11,190 bases of DNA from Porticoccaceae bacterium UBA2002 (GTDB lineage Bacteria > Pseudomonadota > Gammaproteobacteria > Pseudomonadales > Porticoccaceae), in NCBI GenBank assembly GCA_002334915.1, contig DDCQ01000032.1, positions 1 through 11,190 of the forward strand. The letters are read 5' to 3'. Made by a program: the position numbers and the translations under genes. Under the pieces are notes generated by a model. It did no database searches, had not been told where the DNA came from, and was given only the letters and a program-made list of their open reading frames with translations. Shown here in pieces: positions 4,231 to 11,190 of the stretch; the first letter of the stretch is position 1; each line of letters begins with the position of its first letter.

Positions 4231-7044
4231 ATGTACAGAAATAAAAAACTAAGTTTGGCAGTTTCGATTGCCATGGGTGTTTCTTTTGCCGGAATGGCAA
4301 GTGCGGAACTCGAAGAAGTGATAGTGACTGCAACAAAGCGTGCAGAAAATATGCAAGATGTTCCAATTGCTATTTCCGCACTTGGGGGCGATTCGCTCAA
4401 AGAACTCAATGTGCAGACGTTTGATGAATACGTACAGTATCTGCCCAACGTCGTAAGCGCAGGTATTGGTCCTGGCGCTCGAGAAGTTTATATCCGCGGT
4501 TCTGCGTCAGAGCAGGGCTCAGTAACTGTTTCGTCGGCCCAGGGTTCTGCTCCGGGCGTTGCGCTTTATCTTGATGAAATGCCTGTATCATTTGGTGCTC
4601 GTAACCTTGATTTGTATGCTGCTGACCTTCAGCGCGTAGAGGTGTTAGCTGGCCCGCAGGGAACATTATTTGGTGCTAGCTCGCAGTCAGGTACAGTGCG
4701 AATGATTACTAATAAGCCTGTAATCGGTGAGTTTGAAGGTAGAGTTGACCTTGGTATTAGCACTACAGCTGGTGGTGCTGATAGCAACAAAATGGAAGCG
4801 ATGATTAACCTTCCCCTCAGCGAAAATGTTGCATTGAGAATGGTTGGGTTTAGCGATAATCAAGGCGGCTACATTGATAATGTTCGCGGTAGTTTCAACC
4901 CTAGCGGTGAGGTGATCGATCGAAACTCACTGGGTTATGGTCCGTATTACAGAAACTATCCAGATACCACGTCCACAACGATTAAAAATGATGCGCTGGT
5001 TGAAGAAGACTGGAACGAAGCTACCTATAATGGCTTCCGCGTTGGTATGGCCGCAGATATCAACGAAGACTGGAGCATTTTAGTTCAGCATACTTCACAG
5101 GAGTTGGATGTTGAGGGTTCATTCTTGATTGATTCACGTTTGGGTGATGATAAATCTGAGAAGTATTCACCAGAGCGTACTCAGGATGACTTTGGTTTAA
5201 CCACTTGGACTCTTGAAGGGCGAGTATCAAATCTGGATGTTGTTTATACCGGTGGCTACCTAGATCGTGAAGTTGACGCTGTTGTTGATTACACCCACTA
5301 CAACAATGGTGGTGCTTACGTCACCTACTATATGTGTAGTGGTAACATCTATTCAGACTCGACTGTAAACACTTGCTTTGATCCCACCAAGACCTACCGG
5401 GATCAGACCAGTAATGAGCGTACCACCCATGAATTCCGTGTGAGCACCGATGCAGATAACCGCGTGAGACTGTTAGGTGGCGTCTATATCAACGATGTTG
5501 ACACAACCACAATAGGTGAGTTCCAGTATTTTGGTGCGGGTGATGCATTCACTGAAGCCAACCGTATTGGCTACGACAATCCTAACTATCCAGCCTATCA
5601 GCTAGGAAACGTCACAGTGGATACAGCGGGCACTACCGCCGGTTCAGAACCTCGCGGTCCTGGAACTGTTTTCTACAATGACTTCTCACGAACTGAAGAA
5701 GAGATTGCTTTTTTTGGTGAGATTGCCTTTGATATCAATGAGAAGTTGACTGCTTCTGTGAGTGCACGCCGATATGAGCTTGATACACAGCTACAGGGTG
5801 CATCGAACTTCTCCTTCGGTTGTCGATATAACGGTGCGGGCGCGGCTGATCCAGCTACCGCCACCGCCGCTGATGCGACCGTTGAATTCTGCACCAGTGA
5901 GAAGTTTAGTAATGACGTCACGGCTCGTTTCCTCACGTTGGGCGAATACGGTGCAACTGGTGATGAAAGTGTCATTCTAACTGCCACAAGCCCATCGGGT
6001 GAAAAAGATATGTTCCGCGGTGGCGGCAGTAATCAGGCCACTCTTGATGCGATTAAGAATGGTACGCTTGATATCAGCGACGTTAACCGAGATGGTACCA
6101 CTAGTGAGTCAGACACCATCATCAAAGTGTCTCTGGACTACCAGCTGACCGACGATGTTATGCTTTATACGGTCTACTCTGAGGGCTATCGTCCAGCTAC
6201 ACAAAACCGTAATGCTGGCCGTTTGGCTGCTCGACAGACTGGGGCTTATGAAGGCTATGTGGTCCCTGCTGTTGCCGTCACTGATACCCTGGAGAACATT
6301 GAGATTGGTATGAAAGGTACCTTCCTCGATAACACTCTGCGTTTTAATGCTACCTACTATCAGGCGGATATCGAAAACCTCCAGGTGTCTCGTTTTGACC
6401 CCTCCAATGTTGCTTTCCTAGTATTTATGGAGAATGTGGGTGATGCTGAGTCTTCAGGGATAGACGCTGATTTCCAGTGGGCTGCTACAGACCAGTTAAC
6501 TATCTCTGGTGCGTTTAGTGTTTTAGATACAGAGATTACTCGAGTGACTGATCAGTTGCAGGGTGTTGCAGTGCCTGTTGGCTCTGATCTGCCGTTGGCT
6601 TCTGACTTCTCTGGTAACCTTCGTGCTCGCTATGACTTCGCCATGGACAGCGTAGGCGCAGATGCATATGTGTCTGCTTCCTTGACTTACCGCGGTGAGA
6701 CCTTGGCTGGCGTTGTGGGTAGTGCGGCCTTTATGGATGACACAGGTCTACTTGCCTACGGTGCTGAGTCTGGTATCGAGCGTCAAAACGAAGGTGGTAC
6801 ATTTGGCACAGTCAATGATTCCACCGGTGCTTTGCCGCTTAACAGCCGTTTTGTTAACAAGGCTGCAACGACACTAAATGCAAGTATGGGAATGTCTAAA
6901 GATAACTGGAATGCAGAGCTCTTTATCAACAACATTACCAGTGAAGAAGGTGCGATGACTGAGACTGCAGGTAAGTTTACGGCAGAGCAGAGCATTATGC
7001 GCCCACGTACCATGGGTCTGCGTTTCTCGTATGACTTTGAATAA
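4231..7044 (+). CDS. TonB-dependent outer-membrane receptor
   Basis: A 937-aa precursor. I choose ATG 4231 because GGGGG sits 6 bases upstream and the protein then starts with a standard signal peptide (MYRNKKLSLAVSIAMGVSFA, cut after SA around residue 25). A longer reading from TTG 4195 would spoil the signal. The mature N-terminus LEEVIVTATKR resembles a TonB box. The plug (about 30-165) shows DVPIAISALGG, VYIRG, LYLDEMPV, LQRVEVLAGPQGTLFGASSQSGTVRMIT. A 22-strand-type barrel follows, with LMLY-like strand VMLYTVYSEGYRP (about 638-650) and C-terminal strand MGLRFSYDFE. There is no N-terminal STN signalling domain. Loops carry two likely disulfides (C369/C382 and C531/C554) and an EF-hand-like DVNRDGTTSESD (617-628). 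It imports an unknown ligand using TonB energy. A strong terminator follows, then the sulfotransferase genes. Confidence 0.93.
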   Translation: MYRNKKLSLAVSIAMGVSFAGMASAELEEVIVTATKRAENMQDVPIAISALGGDSLKELNVQTFDEYVQYLPNVVSAGIGPGAREVYIRGSASEQGSVTVSSAQGSAPGVALYLDEMPVSFGARNLDLYAADLQRVEVLAGPQGTLFGASSQSGTVRMITNKPVIGEFEGRVDLGISTTAGGADSNKMEAMINLPLSENVALRMVGFSDNQGGYIDNVRGSFNPSGEVIDRNSLGYGPYYRNYPDTTSTTIKNDALVEEDWNEATYNGFRVGMAADINEDWSILVQHTSQELDVEGSFLIDSRLGDDKSEKYSPERTQDDFGLTTWTLEGRVSNLDVVYTGGYLDREVDAVVDYTHYNNGGAYVTYYMCSGNIYSDSTVNTCFDPTKTYRDQTSNERTTHEFRVSTDADNRVRLLGGVYINDVDTTTIGEFQYFGAGDAFTEANRIGYDNPNYPAYQLGNVTVDTAGTTAGSEPRGPGTVFYNDFSRTEEEIAFFGEIAFDINEKLTASVSARRYELDTQLQGASNFSFGCRYNGAGAADPATATAADATVEFCTSEKFSNDVTARFLTLGEYGATGDESVILTATSPSGEKDMFRGGGSNQATLDAIKNGTLDISDVNRDGTTSESDTIIKVSLDYQLTDDVMLYTVYSEGYRPATQNRNAGRLAARQTGAYEGYVVPAVAVTDTLENIEIGMKGTFLDNTLRFNATYYQADIENLQVSRFDPSNVAFLVFMENVGDAESSGIDADFQWAATDQLTISGAFSVLDTEITRVTDQLQGVAVPVGSDLPLASDFSGNLRARYDFAMDSVGADAYVSASLTYRGETLAGVVGSAAFMDDTGLLAYGAESGIERQNEGGTFGTVNDSTGALPLNSRFVNKAATTLNASMGMSKDNWNAELFINNITSEEGAMTETAGKFTAEQSIMRPRTMGLRFSYDFE

Positions 7045-7066
7045 GTAGTAGCTATTGTTAGACTCT

Positions 7067-7097
7067 ATAGGGCGAACTTCGGTTCGCCCTATTTTTT
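7067..7097 (+). terminator. Intrinsic terminator after the receptor gene
   Basis: A perfect 11-bp stem (ATAGGGCGAAC / GTTCGCCCTAT) is closed by a C-TTCG-G tetraloop, one of the most stable RNA loops, and followed by six T. It ends 17 bases before the start of the TPR-sulfotransferase gene, so downstream expression would need read-through or a promoter inside the receptor gene. Confidence 0.92.
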
Positions 7098-7114
7098 AAT
7101 GCCGAGAAAATACT

Positions 7115-9121
7115 ATGCCCCAAGAACCGCTCCCAACTGCAGCAGATGTGGATCAGGCTCAGAGACTGCTGACGGCAGGTAAGCTTGAAGACGCACAAAA
7201 GCTTATTGAGAATGTGCTTGGGCAAACGCCTGATGATCCTGATGCGCAATATACCTTTGCAGTGATTCAGCGCTTGAATAGCCGTCATGTCGAGGCTTTA
7301 GCAATATTAGCCAGGGTATTAGAGCAACAGCCTAAATTGGCTCGAGCTTATCAGGAGCGAGCACTTAATGAGTTATCGCTGAATAATCCAATGCCTGCGG
7401 GCAAAGCTCTGGAAATGGCAGTGGCACTGGATCCAGCCCTTTTAAAGAGCTGGCAGTTGCTGGTACCGCTGTATAAGGCGCGAGGCAGTAATAGGGCTCG
7501 GGAGGCACAGCAGCAGGTCGATTTTCTCAAGACTTTACCCGCAGAGCTTTTAAACGCGATTAGTTATATGGCCGCTGATCGCCTGCTCGAGGCAGAGCGC
7601 GTATGCCGCAGTTTTTTAAAGCAGAATAAAACCCATATCGAGGGAATGCGGTTGTTAGCTGAGATCGCTACGCGAAATAATATTCTCGATGATGCCGAGT
7701 TCTTACTGGAGAGTGTTATAGAGTTTGAACCAGATCATCTGGATGCCAATATACAATATATTGGTGTATTGCTGCGTCGGCAGCGTTTCCATCGCGCCTA
7801 TGATCAGGCTAAAAAGGTATTTGATAATTACCCACAGGCTAAAGACCGCACGCAACCGGTTTATGCCTCCGCCTGTTTCGGTGTGGGCAAAAATGAGGAT
7901 GCCATTGCACAGTATCTTGAGCTGATAAAAGCAAATCCCGGTGATCCCAGGCTGTTTATCTCACTGGGCCATATTCATAACACTCAGGGTGATCCCGATA
8001 AGGCGGCAGAGGCATTTAAGCAAGCCTATGAGATGAATCCCAATTTTGGCGATGCCTACTGGAGCCTCGCAAATACAAAATCCTATAAATTTGATGATCA
8101 GCAGATCAGCGCCATGCAAAATGCCGAAGCGAGCTCAGCGAGTCCGTTGATCGATCAGATTCAAATTAATTTTGCCCTGGGCAAGGCGTTTGAAGATCGT
8201 GGTGACTACAGCAGTGCATTCCACCATTATGGCAAAGGAAACGAGCTAAAGAAGCCCACTACGCACTATGCAGCAAGGCAGCTGCAGCGGCGTATAGATT
8301 CTCAGATTGCGGTCTGTACCCAGGACTTCTTAAAGTCGAAGCAGGGTTTAGGTAATACTTCAGCGGACCCGATCTTTATTGTTGGCCTACCGCGTTCAGG
8401 TTCGACATTGTTAGAGCAAATTCTGGCGTCTCACTCTCAGGTTGATGGGACCATGGAACTGCATAATATTTTAGATCTGGCCAAACGCTTGCGTGGCAGA
8501 TCAGATGATAATGACGAGCATCCAAGATACCCAAAGATAATCACAGAATTGGACGATAGTTATTTCGAGCGCTTTGGCGATCAATTTATGCAAGACACTC
8601 AGGTCTACCGAGAGTCGGCGCCATTCTTTACCGATAAAATGCCCAACAATTTTTTTCATATTGGCTTAATTAAGCTGATACTGCCCAATGCCAAGGTGAT
8701 TGATGCTCGTCGACACCCTATGGCTTGCTGCTTTAGTGGCTTTAAACAGCTGTTTGGGGAGGGGCAGGAGTTTTCTTATGGTCTTGCCGATATAGGTAAT
8801 TATTATCGTCAGTATGTGAAGTTGATGGATCATTGGGAGCAAGTTTTACCTGGTTTTGTGCTGCGTGTTCAGCACGAAGATGTAGTTGAAGATTTAGAGA
8901 CTCAGGTTCGGCGAATGCTGGATTTCTGCGGCTTGCCCTTTGAACAGGCCTGTCTGGACTTTCATAAAACGGAGCGCAGTGTGCGGACGCCCAGTGCAGA
9001 ACAGGTTCGGCAGCCTATCTATAAAACCGGAATGGACCAGTGGCGTAATTTCGAGGAGCATTTGCAGCCTTTAATAGATGCGCTGGGGCCTGAGGTTTTG
9101 CAGCGATACCCGATAGATTAG
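7115..9121 (+). CDS. TPR-repeat protein with tyrosylprotein-sulfotransferase-like domain
   Basis: A 668-aa protein without signal peptide, presumably cytosolic. Residues about 10-385 form a long series of TPR-type helical repeats (for example AQRLLTAGKLEDAQKLIENV, DDAEFLLESVIEFEPDHLDA, EDAIAQYLELIKANPGDPRL, DKAAEAFKQAYEMNPNFGDA), probably binding a protein or peptide partner. Residues about 418-660 are a sulfotransferase of the Sulfotransfer_3 type. The PAPS 5'-phosphosulfate loop is IVGLPRSGSTLLEQ (422-435), E448 in GTMELHNI lies where TPST enzymes have the catalytic Glu, TDKMPNN (506-512) holds the conserved Lys K508, and the 3'-phosphate site is RRHPMACCFS (532-541). It would transfer sulfate from PAPS to an unknown acceptor, perhaps a tyrosine or hydroxyl group. 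The start ATG 7115 has only weak GAG upstream. It is followed after 2 bases by a second sulfotransferase. Confidence 0.9.
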   Translation: MPQEPLPTAADVDQAQRLLTAGKLEDAQKLIENVLGQTPDDPDAQYTFAVIQRLNSRHVEALAILARVLEQQPKLARAYQERALNELSLNNPMPAGKALEMAVALDPALLKSWQLLVPLYKARGSNRAREAQQQVDFLKTLPAELLNAISYMAADRLLEAERVCRSFLKQNKTHIEGMRLLAEIATRNNILDDAEFLLESVIEFEPDHLDANIQYIGVLLRRQRFHRAYDQAKKVFDNYPQAKDRTQPVYASACFGVGKNEDAIAQYLELIKANPGDPRLFISLGHIHNTQGDPDKAAEAFKQAYEMNPNFGDAYWSLANTKSYKFDDQQISAMQNAEASSASPLIDQIQINFALGKAFEDRGDYSSAFHHYGKGNELKKPTTHYAARQLQRRIDSQIAVCTQDFLKSKQGLGNTSADPIFIVGLPRSGSTLLEQILASHSQVDGTMELHNILDLAKRLRGRSDDNDEHPRYPKIITELDDSYFERFGDQFMQDTQVYRESAPFFTDKMPNNFFHIGLIKLILPNAKVIDARRHPMACCFSGFKQLFGEGQEFSYGLADIGNYYRQYVKLMDHWEQVLPGFVLRVQHEDVVEDLETQVRRMLDFCGLPFEQACLDFHKTERSVRTPSAEQVRQPIYKTGMDQWRNFEEHLQPLIDALGPEVLQRYPID

Positions 9122-9123
9122 CG

Positions 9124-9747
9124 GTGATAGTCTCCCACGCTAAGCAGTTTATTTTTTTCGCAGTCCCCAAGACGGGTACTCATGCGCTGCGTGAATTGTT
9201 AAGTCTCCACAAGGGGCCAGAAGATTGGGAACAGCAAATATTATTTGGTCAGCAGCAATCACCGATTGCAGAAATAGCTAAGATTCAGCACGGGCATATC
9301 AGTGTTCAACAGATTGCGCCACATTTTGATCAGGCCAGTTGGCAGCGCTATTTTAAATTTGCCATTGTCAGAAACCCGTTTGACCGATTTATCTCTATCT
9401 GCTTTTTTTTAAACCGTAAAAACCCTCTCTTTTTGGAGACACCGCTGCAGTGGATGAAGTCAGCAATAATCGCGCCGCAGTTTAGAGCGCGAGTGCTGGT
9501 CAGGCCTCAGTACCTGCAACTCAGTCATGCTCAGGGCAATACCGCCATGGACTATGTGGGCCGCTACGAAATGCTGCAAGATTCTGTAGATGAAATCTGC
9601 GACAGGCTACAGATTGAGTCGAGGCTACTGCAAAAGAAAAACGCCTCGCAGCACCAGCAGTATCGCGAATACTATGACCAAGAACTCAAATCGGCGGTGG
9701 CGAGTTTCTATGCGCAAGACCTAAAACGCTTTAACTACTCTTTTTAA
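9124..9747 (+). CDS. Small PAPS-dependent sulfotransferase-family protein
   Basis: A 207-aa protein starting with GTG two bases after the stop of the TPR-sulfotransferase; no clear ribosome site, so it is probably translationally coupled to it. The start is supported because the reading begins MIVSHAKQFIFFAVPKTGTH, as in Sulfotransfer_2-type enzymes where the PAPS loop (here PKTGT, residues 15-19) lies near the N-terminus. The 3'-phosphate motif is FAIVRNPFDRFIS with R83 and S91. The rest is short compared with carbohydrate sulfotransferases (usually 250 or more residues), so it is a compact member; acceptor unknown. No signal peptide or membrane anchor is visible. A T8 tract (9403-9410) lies in the middle. 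Its last 17 bases overlap the end of the convergent hydroxylase gene. Confidence 0.85.
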   Translation: MIVSHAKQFIFFAVPKTGTHALRELLSLHKGPEDWEQQILFGQQQSPIAEIAKIQHGHISVQQIAPHFDQASWQRYFKFAIVRNPFDRFISICFFLNRKNPLFLETPLQWMKSAIIAPQFRARVLVRPQYLQLSHAQGNTAMDYVGRYEMLQDSVDEICDRLQIESRLLQKKNASQHQQYREYYDQELKSAVASFYAQDLKRFNYSF

Positions 9748-10723
9748 TATAGCTATCCATATGCTCTACATTGAGTGCGGCATTGATCAGTCGCTGCATG
9801 ATAATGGGTTTTATCCCGACTTGATTGCTCGCATTTACCAAGGCTCTTGGGTTGGGATCAAGTTGACTTGCGGTGCGACCTAATAACTCACGATACTTTA
9901 TCCAGCCAGCTTCCTCATAACCATAGAGGTGCCAGGTTTCACGCCAATCTTTTGCTAGATTCAACAGCAATTCTTTGTACTTAAGGGCGAGCTGTGGATT
10001 GTTGTCTGAGTTATTATCAATATCGCTGATCAGTTCGTTAGCAATAGCATCCAGTTCTCCGGGCGCCATAACCGGTGCAATATTAAAGCGCTCAGTTTTA
10101 AGGCTGACTGGCTGTCCCGCGCGGTAAGGTACTGTACTGATTTTAGCGTTCAGTTCGGGACTGTCAGCCTCTACACCAAAGCACTCCATCTGACGGACAG
10201 TTTGCCAAAACCGCGAAGAACCCGAAGTGTCTATCACCAGATGTACTCGATCTTGATCGCTGTCATTGAGCACTTTGTGGCGGCGCCATGAGTCAAATAT
10301 CCAGCATTCACCGGCGCGCATATGAATGGCCTGATCGCCACAGTGAAAAATAACCTGTGGATTGGTCACTATAGGAATATGGATTCTGACTCTGTTATAC
10401 CAGTGATAATTGAAGTCAACATGTTCGCTCACCTCTGCCCCTGCATTGAGACGCATCAGCCTTGAGCGAGCCAGCACCTCGTCAAAACTGGCCATAACCT
10501 GCTGCATATAGTCACAGCGCTGTAGCTCGGGAGTTGTGCGCATTTTCCCTGCAAACTCATTATTGCGCTCACCCATGAGTGAGACCAGTGGAATGGCCAG
10601 ATTGCCGGCTAGCTTTGAGGGGTGCTCCATCCAATCAGTGTCTACAAATTGACTGATCTCCTGCTGTAATCTGGAGGCATCAAATTGATAGGGAAGTCTG
10701 ACAAAGGGCTGTGCTAGTTTCAT
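9731..10723 (-). CDS. Aspartyl/asparaginyl (proline-type) beta-hydroxylase family Fe(II)/2-oxoglutarate dioxygenase
   Basis: A 330-aa cytosolic protein. The jelly-roll core (about 85-170) shows HVDFNYHWYNRVRIHIPI, a GDQAIHMRAGECWIFDSWRR segment, then H149 and R159 (RRHKVLNDSDQDRVHLVID). The iron triad is H101, D103, H149 and R159 is the predicted 2-oxoglutarate anchor. This HxD...H with Arg ten residues later is like bacterial proline 3-hydroxylases of the same family and unlike human AspH, which lacks the Asp. Residues about 190-330 form a mainly helical C-terminal extension. Start ATG 10723 has no good Shine-Dalgarno, but a good promoter lies upstream. The gene is convergent with the sulfotransferase (17-base overlap of the 3' ends) and divergent from the Ldh-family gene. 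It hydroxylates an unknown free or peptide-bound residue. Confidence 0.87.
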   Translation of the reverse strand: MKLAQPFVRLPYQFDASRLQQEISQFVDTDWMEHPSKLAGNLAIPLVSLMGERNNEFAGKMRTTPELQRCDYMQQVMASFDEVLARSRLMRLNAGAEVSEHVDFNYHWYNRVRIHIPIVTNPQVIFHCGDQAIHMRAGECWIFDSWRRHKVLNDSDQDRVHLVIDTSGSSRFWQTVRQMECFGVEADSPELNAKISTVPYRAGQPVSLKTERFNIAPVMAPGELDAIANELISDIDNNSDNNPQLALKYKELLLNLAKDWRETWHLYGYEEAGWIKYRELLGRTASQLDPNPRALVNASNQVGIKPIIMQRLINAALNVEHMDSYIKKSS

Positions 10724-10752
10724 AGGTTTACTATTTGTCGCTTTTGCTCAAG

Positions 10753-10781
10753 AGTATATGCCTCGGCTGTGGATGCTGCAA
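10753..10781 (-). promoter_or_regulatory. Sigma-70 promoter of the hydroxylase gene
   Basis: On the minus strand TTGCAG (10776-10781) and TATACT (10753-10758) are separated by exactly 17 bases, 29 bases before the hydroxylase ATG. Four of six and five of six bases match consensus. Confidence 0.6.
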
Positions 10782-10823
10782 TTTGAATGCCGTTTTTAGA
10801 AATCTAGCCTGCTGCTAAATCTG

Positions 10824-10829
10824 TATACT
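10824..10829 (+). promoter_or_regulatory. Possible -10 element for the Ldh-family gene
   Basis: TATACT within CTGTATACTC, 48 bases before ATG 10878. No clear -35 at 16-18 bases (AATCTA at 17). The 10-base context is identical to the one upstream of the cvfB-like gene. Confidence 0.3.
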
Positions 10830-10877
10830 CCAAGCACTAAATCCATGGCCAACAAAAACAATCAGCGAGAAACTATT

Positions 10878-11190
10878 ATGGCACATAAGAGTATGACTGA
10901 AGGGCAGATTCAAACACTGGTCGAAAATTGCCTTATGGCTAACGGCTGCAATAATGAAAACGCAGCGGCAGTTGCTCGAACTATTGCCGCCGCTGAGCGC
11001 GATGGCTGTGCTTCCCACGGGCTATTCCGGTTGCCTGGCTATATCGCCTCATTGCGCAGCGGCAAGGTTAATGGCAATGCCAAACCCAGTGTCAGTAGGA
11101 TATCTCCAGCGGTGATTCGGGTTGATGGCGACCATGGCTACGCACCCCTGGCCCTGGAGGCTGGGCGCGCAGCTTTGTTAGAAGCGGCTC
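10878..11190 (+). CDS. Ldh2/MDH2-family NAD(P)H oxidoreductase (DpkA-like), 3' end outside window
   Basis: About 104 codons are visible and the frame is open to the right edge. The protein reads MAHKSMTEGQIQTLVENCLM and continues with AAAERDGCASHGLFRLPGY (residues 37-55), ASLRSGKVNGNAKP and VIRVDGDHGYAPLAL. SHG.FR.PGY with the conserved H47 is the signature of the malate/L-lactate dehydrogenase (type 2) family, which includes DpkA-type reductases of delta1-piperideine- and delta1-pyrroline-2-carboxylate. The RDG..SHG.FR.PGY..SL.SG run recalls DpkA most, but lactate, malate or ureidoglycolate dehydrogenases cannot be excluded without the C-terminal part. An in-frame ATG at 10845 is possible; 10878 is preferred because GCGAGAAA lies upstream and the N-terminus then has family length. 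It is divergent from the hydroxylase, 154 bases apart. Confidence 0.85.
   Translation, partial: MAHKSMTEGQIQTLVENCLMANGCNNENAAAVARTIAAAERDGCASHGLFRLPGYIASLRSGKVNGNAKPSVSRISPAVIRVDGDHGYAPLALEAGRAALLEAA

Noticed and set aside
4133..4448. Minus-strand frames over the receptor's 5' end
   Set aside because: Shadows of the receptor coding frame and its upstream region; no motifs.
7037..7064. TTGAAT-16-TAGACT as a promoter for the TPR-sulfotransferase
   Set aside because: Both hexamers match consensus at only four of six positions, and transcription would start inside the terminator stem.

Overview
The window looks like chromosomal DNA from a marine-type gammaproteobacterium. This is an inference from gene content (a CvfB-like S1 protein, a large TonB-dependent receptor, a TPR-sulfotransferase, a QueD) and from moderate base composition; a Cellvibrionales/SAR92-like lineage would fit but cannot be proven from the sequence. 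I see no phage, insertion sequence, CRISPR array or rRNA gene.

Left part (1-2416). A glyoxalase-like (VOC fold) gene on the minus strand runs off the left edge. Upstream of it lies a short gene-free stretch full of small hairpins. Next comes a minus-strand tRNA pair, Val(TAC) then Asp(GTC), with a good promoter and a very long, perfectly palindromic terminator. Facing the other way is queD (6-carboxytetrahydropterin synthase, queuosine pathway), which converges on a 12-TM MFS transporter gene.

Middle part (2417-4230). On the plus strand are a stand-alone acyl carrier protein with an unusual Pro/Gln-rich tail and a CvfB-family RNA-binding protein (three S1-like domains plus a winged helix). 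A 363-base gene-free interval then leads to the receptor.

Right part (4231-10723) is the most interesting region. A 937-aa TonB-dependent outer-membrane receptor is followed by a strong intrinsic terminator. Only 17 bases later starts a 668-aa TPR protein fused to a tyrosylprotein-sulfotransferase-like domain. A second, small PAPS-type sulfotransferase follows after a 2-base gap with a GTG start. A convergent Fe(II)/2-oxoglutarate hydroxylase of the Asp/Asn/Pro beta-hydroxylase family overlaps it tail to tail by 17 bases. Receptor, two sulfotransferases and a hydroxylase side by side suggest a receptor-linked uptake or modification system whose target is unknown. The terminator between receptor and enzymes would keep enzyme levels well below receptor levels.

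Right edge (10724-11190). The 5' third of an Ldh2/MDH2-family NAD(P)-dependent oxidoreductase, closest in appearance to DpkA-type cyclic-imine (pyrroline/piperideine-2-carboxylate) reductases, is divergent from the hydroxylase and continues beyond the window.
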